Source: Prototheca cutis
Taxonomy: Eukaryota > Chlorophyta > Trebouxiophyceae > Chlorellales > Chlorellaceae
DNA: 64,000 nt
Reading direction: 5' to 3'
Assembly: GCA_002897115.2 (NCBI GenBank)
Contig: BCIH01000011.1
Location: 404,804-468,803 of the forward strand
This document shows, one piece after another, positions 62,801-64,000 of this stretch (positions are counted from its first letter, which is position 1; each line of letters starts with the position of its first letter). The notes under the pieces were generated by a model. The model saw nothing but the letters and a program-made list of their open reading frames with translations. It had not been told where the DNA came from and ran no database searches. The position numbers were made by a program, and so were the translations under genes.

Positions 62801-63184
62801 CCTCCCAACAGCCCTCCAGCACCAACCGCTGTTGGGCATCCATAGCACTGGCCTGCGCACGTTTGTTGGATGTCTTTCACTTAATGGTGGAAATTCATGG
62901 ACAACATGATTGTGGCACTGGGGACGCTCACTCGCTTTTACTAGACTGCTCCCAAGATGCTGTTGGCGTGGCCTGGGGCAGCGGAGAAAGCTGCAGTCCA
63001 GCCGTCAAAAAAATCCCATGATTCACCACCGAAACAACCACGCCACAATACCTCTGGCATGCCCACACCAAACAGAGCAGCATCAAAGAGCTCGATGCCA
63101 TCGATAAACCCGGCAAACCGCTTGGCAGGCAGCCGGTACTCGGGCCATTCCCAGTCAAGGTCCCAGCGACTGACAGGCACGAGC
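9369..63184 (-). CDS. Giant modular type I polyketide synthase, AT-less, ten KS modules with terminal thioesterase
   Basis: This is one gene of about 70 exons and about 42 kb of coding sequence (about 14,000 residues), building a polyketide by ten rounds of condensation and beta-carbon processing. Ten KS domains all keep the Cys-His-His triad (TACSS, HGTGT or HSTGT, and a GH or LH followed by [TAG]E). Nine have DH-KR-type processing or DH alone, one has an ER, there are twelve ACPs, and one TE. No AT is present. C-terminal exons include 9369-9982, 10234-10550, 10756-11114, 11284-12027, 12225-13397, 13615-15215, 15402-15671, 15833-16145 and 16329-18671; the longest is 21387-24613. Every ACP-to-KS junction is within an exon or crosses one phase-matched intron (M3 to M4), which argues for a single polypeptide. 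The first KS lacks its N-terminal strand in the window, so the true start lies right of 63184. Splice sites near 42.8 kb, 49.5 kb, 54.3 kb and 61.6 kb are only approximate. Green algae such as Chlamydomonas carry a comparable single giant PKS gene, involved in zygospore wall maturation; that role here is inference. Confidence 0.9.
9372..9440 (-). other. C-terminal hydrophobic segment, likely membrane anchor
   Basis: The last 25 or so residues of the PKS are MPHW followed by the uninterrupted hydrophobic stretch [17 protein letters not shown] and then a short polar end RTHQ before the stop. About 17 residues is long enough for one transmembrane helix, with basic and polar residues on both sides. 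Its position at the extreme C-terminus fits a tail anchor. This is read directly in the frame of the thioesterase exon; the cellular membrane concerned is unknown. Confidence 0.7.
9440..10830 (-). other. C-terminal thioesterase domain with Cys nucleophile
   Basis: This is an alpha/beta-hydrolase thioesterase that would release the finished chain from the M10 ACP. It begins [12 protein letters not shown], continues with a [10 protein letters not shown] segment, and resembles the type II (RifR/GrsT-like) thioesterase family. The nucleophile elbow at 10370-10395 reads [12 protein letters not shown], where the family norm is GHSMG, so the nucleophile would be Cys (codon 10382-10384). The Asp (DGRMDG) and the His (GDHYF) of the triad are visible in the last exon. 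It is coded by exons 10756-11114 (part), 10234-10550 and 9369-9982, whose phases match. Type II TEs are normally separate proteins; here the domain is fused in the terminal position. Confidence 0.84.
10699..10725. repeat. AATC tetranucleotide microsatellite
   Basis: About six tandem copies of AATC (one imperfect, with a G) lie in the PKS intron 10551 down to the TE/ACP exon. No function is apparent. Confidence 0.8.
10990..15974 (-). other. PKS module 10: KS-(probably inactive DH)-KR-ACP
   Basis: The KS is in 15833-16145, 15402-15671 and 13615-15215, with [22 protein letters not shown], a QGHTEGAAG His motif and [11 protein letters not shown]. The DH region has [11 protein letters not shown] near 14,012, in which Gly is replaced by Cys, and the place of the catalytic Asp reads SNAHTCAVV. 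Dehydration is therefore doubtful. The KR has PGGLGGIG near 12,455 and [11 protein letters not shown] near 11,845. The ACP ([10 protein letters not shown], serine about 11,303) is interrupted by an intron between 11,115 and 11,283. The module feeds the thioesterase in the same chain. Confidence 0.85.
15975..20734 (-). other. PKS module 9: KS-DH-KR-ACP
   Basis: The KS is in 20063-20842 and 18792-19903, with [11 protein letters not shown] (Met in place of the usual Thr), [21 protein letters not shown] and [11 protein letters not shown]. The DH His motif [11 protein letters not shown] is cut by the intron 18672-18791 and restored exactly on splicing; its Asp motif is AAQLDAGVH near 18,205. The KR has IPGGMGELG near 17,320 and PYAAANAAL near 16,840. 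The ACP lies in 16329-18671 and 15833-16145, with GLDSL (serine about 16,105). An unsaturated product is expected. Confidence 0.88.
20735..25894 (-). other. PKS module 8: KS-DH-KR-ACP-ACP
   Basis: KS exons are 25680-26050 (part), 25336-25467, 24737-25146 and the start of the 3.2 kb exon 21387-24613. Motifs are [30 protein letters not shown] and [10 protein letters not shown]. The DH is intact, with [13 protein letters not shown] near 23,850 and [10 protein letters not shown] near 23,375. The KR has [10 protein letters not shown] near 22,375 and [11 protein letters not shown] near 21,890. Two ACPs follow, GLDSM|G at about 21,398 and GLDSL|G at about 21,010, each interrupted by a phase-1 intron directly after the serine motif (exons 21387-24613, 20999-21286, 20063-20842). 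An unsaturated product is expected. Confidence 0.88.
25895..31064 (-). other. PKS module 7: KS-(inactive DH)-KR-ACP
   Basis: KS exons are 30438-31227, 30128-30285 and the start of 27792-29964, with [11 protein letters not shown], an [12 protein letters not shown] variant of the first His motif, LGHTEGAAG and [11 protein letters not shown]. The DH-like region (about 28.65-29.11 kb) has [10 protein letters not shown], in which the spacing of the His motif is shortened and the Pro displaced, and the position of the catalytic Asp reads LASFAACL with Ser. The KR has GGTQ|GLG divided by the intron 27098-27346, and SYAAANAWL. The ACP in 25680-26050 has GVFDSLG (serine about 26,010), close to the M4 variant. 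A beta-hydroxy product is expected. Confidence 0.84.
31065..36429 (-). other. PKS module 6: KS-DH-KR-ACP
   Basis: The KS lies in 36053-36552 and 34592-35895, with [31 protein letters not shown] and [11 protein letters not shown]. The post-KS element RYWPTPERF follows across the 34459/34592 junction. The DH is intact, with [14 protein letters not shown] near 34,351 and PQLADAALH near 33,810. The KR nucleotide motif GGLGG|LG is divided by the intron 32740-32885, and the rest of the KR is in 32269-32739, 31914-32068 and 31410-31634; its tyrosine segment reads IYAGVN instead of YAAAN. The ACP has GIDSL (serine about 31,187). An alpha,beta-unsaturated product is expected. Confidence 0.87.
32085..32105. 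repeat. GT dinucleotide repeat in PKS intron
   Basis: About ten GT units on the plus strand, read as AC on the coding strand, lie just upstream of the 3' splice site of KR exon 31914-32068 in module 6. Confidence 0.85.
36430..40339 (-). other. PKS module 5: KS-DH-ACP (no KR)
   Basis: KS exons are 40076-40482 (end of the M4 ACP and KS start), 39741-39884, 38948-39590 and 37897-38748. Motifs are [21 protein letters not shown] (split by an intron), MGHAEAAAG and [10 protein letters not shown]. The DH is intact, with [13 protein letters not shown] near 38,150 and [10 protein letters not shown] near 37,460, in exons 37897-38748 and 37190-37719. After the DH comes an Ala/Pro-rich linker in exon 36724-37075 and then the ACP (GLDSLG, serine about 36,733), with no KR sequence between. 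The module therefore resembles M1. It can dehydrate a beta-hydroxyl but cannot make one itself. Confidence 0.86.
40340..46199 (-). other. PKS module 4: KS-(inactive DH)-KR-ACP
   Basis: The KS starts in the small exon 45857-45950 ([12 protein letters not shown]) and continues in 45580-45706, 45180-45377, 44820-45001, 44028-44650 and the exon ending at 43858. It has [30 protein letters not shown] and [10 protein letters not shown], with an intron in that motif. A DH-like region (about 43.0-43.7 kb) keeps the GALLALAA tail of the first motif but has no catalytic His, so dehydration is unlikely. The KR (about 40.86-42.65 kb) has TGGCQGLG near 41,975 and HYAAAN. The ACP has the unusual motif AFDSL (serine about 40,472). 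A beta-hydroxy product is expected. The intron between the DH-like exon and the KR exon near 42.8 kb has no fully convincing phase-matched splice pair. Confidence 0.82.
46681..46702. repeat. TGTTG pentanucleotide microsatellite
   Basis: Four tandem copies of TGTTG lie in the intron between KR exon 46810-46983 and ACP exon 46058-46623 of module 3. Confidence 0.85.
47811..47866. repeat. 56-base G homopolymer in PKS intron
   Basis: An uninterrupted run of 56 G follows GTGTGTGT on the plus strand. It lies in the intron between the ER exon 48039-48218 and the KR exon 47676-47788. On the coding strand it is a C tract ending about 20 bases before the 3' splice site. Its exact length in the genome is doubtful because long homopolymers are poorly sequenced. 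Confidence 0.9.
53480..59749 (-). other. PKS module 2: KS-DH-KR-ACP-ACP
   Basis: The KS spans about 57.7-59.64 kb over six exons, with [30 protein letters not shown] and SSFGMSG; the following NAH is NAS here. The DH (56790-57363) has a textbook [12 protein letters not shown] motif near 57,322 and an [11 protein letters not shown]sp motif. The KR (about 54.48-56.0 kb) carries TGGLGSLG near 55,520 and the SYAAANAAL tyrosine near 54,760. Two ACPs follow in one exon, with GLDSL serines at about 53,945 and 53,595, separated by a Pro/Ala/Ser-rich linker. A beta-enoyl product is expected. The exon boundary between the KR end and the first ACP (about 54.24-54.44 kb) could not be placed. Confidence 0.87.
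59750..63184 (-). other. PKS module 1: KS-DH-ACP (no KR)
   Basis: This is the most N-terminal module visible. The KS (about 61.44-63.18 kb) has [21 protein letters not shown] and a LHAEPAAG histidine motif, and ends in the AFQGTNAH signature. The DH (about 60.6-61.3 kb) is intact: its His motif [10 protein letters not shown] is near 61,240, and its Asp motif [10 protein letters not shown] is near 60,630. A long linker leads directly to the ACP, whose phosphopantetheine serine (GLDSIG) is at about 60,150. No NADPH-binding GGxGxxG and no KR tyrosine motif (YAAANA) occur between DH and ACP, so a KR is absent rather than overlooked. Exons include 63052-63184, about 61760-62852, 60141 to about 61500, and 59189-59875. 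The KS N-terminus preceding RWDLDWEW is missing from the recognised exons. Confidence 0.85.
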
Positions 63185-63798
63185 CTGCTCAGGCCAAGTT
63201 CCAGGTGAGGAACGGTGGAATAGAACCGTGTATCATTTAAGACATTCTTTGACACGAGCACGGGAAAGGTCTGGGAGATAACCCCCTCCCTCAGATGGCG
63301 GCACTGCGTCCAAAAAGTTCGTCTACCCCACTCTGGGCCCCCAAGGTCTTGGGGCCGCCAACCGATGCACCCGACCTCACCTGCTCGCATCGCCATGGCC
63401 AGGATCCTGAGAAACCCTGGCGATCGATGCCTCGATGCAAATGATGGGTCTGGATGGAGGCTGCCAATCCAATCCATCCTGCAAGGGAATCGGGCGATTG
63501 GGTTGACGGGGAAACGCCCTGGCCGGGAACCCGCACGATTGCCGCCAATCGTCGATGGGCAGCAAAAGCGACGCAGCCAGGGCCGGCCAAGGTGATCAGC
63601 CCGGATACATAAATACCGCATCAATACAATGCAGCGTAACGAGCATTCATTGGCATCATGCTGCTTGACACCCGCGACATGGCCTGGTGTCGGTGTTCAT
63701 GCCGACACAGCAAGTGATCTAGATGGGGAGAAATGGCCTAGGTCCCCAACCCACAGACCCGGGCTTCTGCACATCCTCTACCCACGCCGATTGCTCAC
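63185..63798. other. Non-coding stretch right of the first KS exon (intron or 5' region)
   Basis: None of the three minus-strand frames between 63185 and 63798 shows a KS N-terminal motif or any other recognisable domain, although one frame is open for about 220 codons. It is probably an unusually long intron, or the promoter and 5' UTR if the PKS begins near 63.2 kb. Nothing convincing was seen on the plus strand. Confidence 0.5.
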
Positions 63799-64000
63799 CC
63801 TTGGAACGGAGCTCCCCTGAAACTCTTCGATATCAGCAAGATCGATCCCATAATACCCGAAGTCGTCTTCGGGAAAGTCCTCCATGGCCCCCGGCCGTGC
63901 TCGACAGCACGGGGCTGGGCTGCCTCGTCTTGCCGATGCGGCACGAAAGGGCAGCCAAAATGGATGCTGTATTCGGCAAAGGTCTTGAACTTGCCAATGC
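63799..64000 (-). CDS. Possible upstream exon at right edge (unassigned)
   Basis: A good donor (CCAAGG followed by GTGAGC) at 63798 ends an open stretch that runs to the window edge. Two frames are open. One contains an ATG at 63885 and reads MEDFPEDDFGYYGIDLAD, an acidic segment resembling a real N-terminus. The other, which reads AEYSIHFGCPFVP near the edge, joins the KS exon at 63184 in the correct phase (phase 2). Only the second would continue directly into the PKS, but it shows no KS N-terminal motif. It could be the PKS 5' end or part of a neighbouring gene. I do not recognise the domain. Confidence 0.3.

Noticed and set aside
9369..63184. Possibility that the PKS region is several separate genes
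   Set aside because: At each of nine module borders the ACP end and next KS start lie in one exon or are joined by one phase-consistent intron; no stop, promoter-sized gap or new start was seen.

Overview
The window is eukaryotic nuclear DNA. It is GC-rich, its genes carry many short GT-AG introns (about 100-280 bp), and it has homopolymer and CA/GT runs plus scattered N bases from a draft assembly. The organism is most likely a chlorophyte green alga. The evidence is a plant-type ORC1 with a PHD finger inserted in its BAH domain, a plant/algal-type YAK1 kinase, a TGTAA motif of the kind chlorophytes use for polyadenylation, and a giant modular type I polyketide synthase (PKS) like those known from green algae (for example PKS1 of Chlamydomonas reinhardtii). 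All three recognised genes lie on the minus strand.

Layout, left to right. (1) 1-3562: 5' part of a YAK1-family protein kinase, with the complete kinase domain and a low-complexity Ala/Gln-rich tail that runs off the left edge. (2) 4370-8884: a complete 12-exon ORC1 gene of about 870 residues (PIP-like N-terminus, BAH split by a C4HC3 PHD finger, AAA+ ATPase, winged-helix C-terminus). (3) 9369-63184: one enormous PKS gene of about 70 exons and roughly 14,000 residues. Its N-terminus is near or beyond the right edge.

Reading the PKS from its N-terminal side (right) to its C-terminus (left), I count ten modules: M1 KS-DH-ACP; M2 KS-DH-KR-ACP-ACP; M3 KS-DH-ER-KR-ACP; M4 KS-dh-KR-ACP; M5 KS-DH-ACP; M6 KS-DH-KR-ACP; M7 KS-dh-KR-ACP; M8 KS-DH-KR-ACP-ACP; M9 KS-DH-KR-ACP; M10 KS-dh-KR-ACP-TE (dh = catalytic residue missing). 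There is no acyltransferase domain anywhere, so malonyl units must be loaded in trans. Each ACP-to-next-KS junction is either inside one exon or bridged by a phase-matched intron, so this is a single polypeptide.

The main points of interest are these. The gene is a trans-AT-like assembly line in a green alga. Its KS domains fall into two sequence types, and the type follows the reduction state produced by the preceding module. Two modules have a DH but no KR. The terminal thioesterase has Cys in place of Ser as nucleophile. The polypeptide ends in a single hydrophobic segment that looks like a C-terminal membrane anchor. Repeated domains also share intron positions, recording module duplication.
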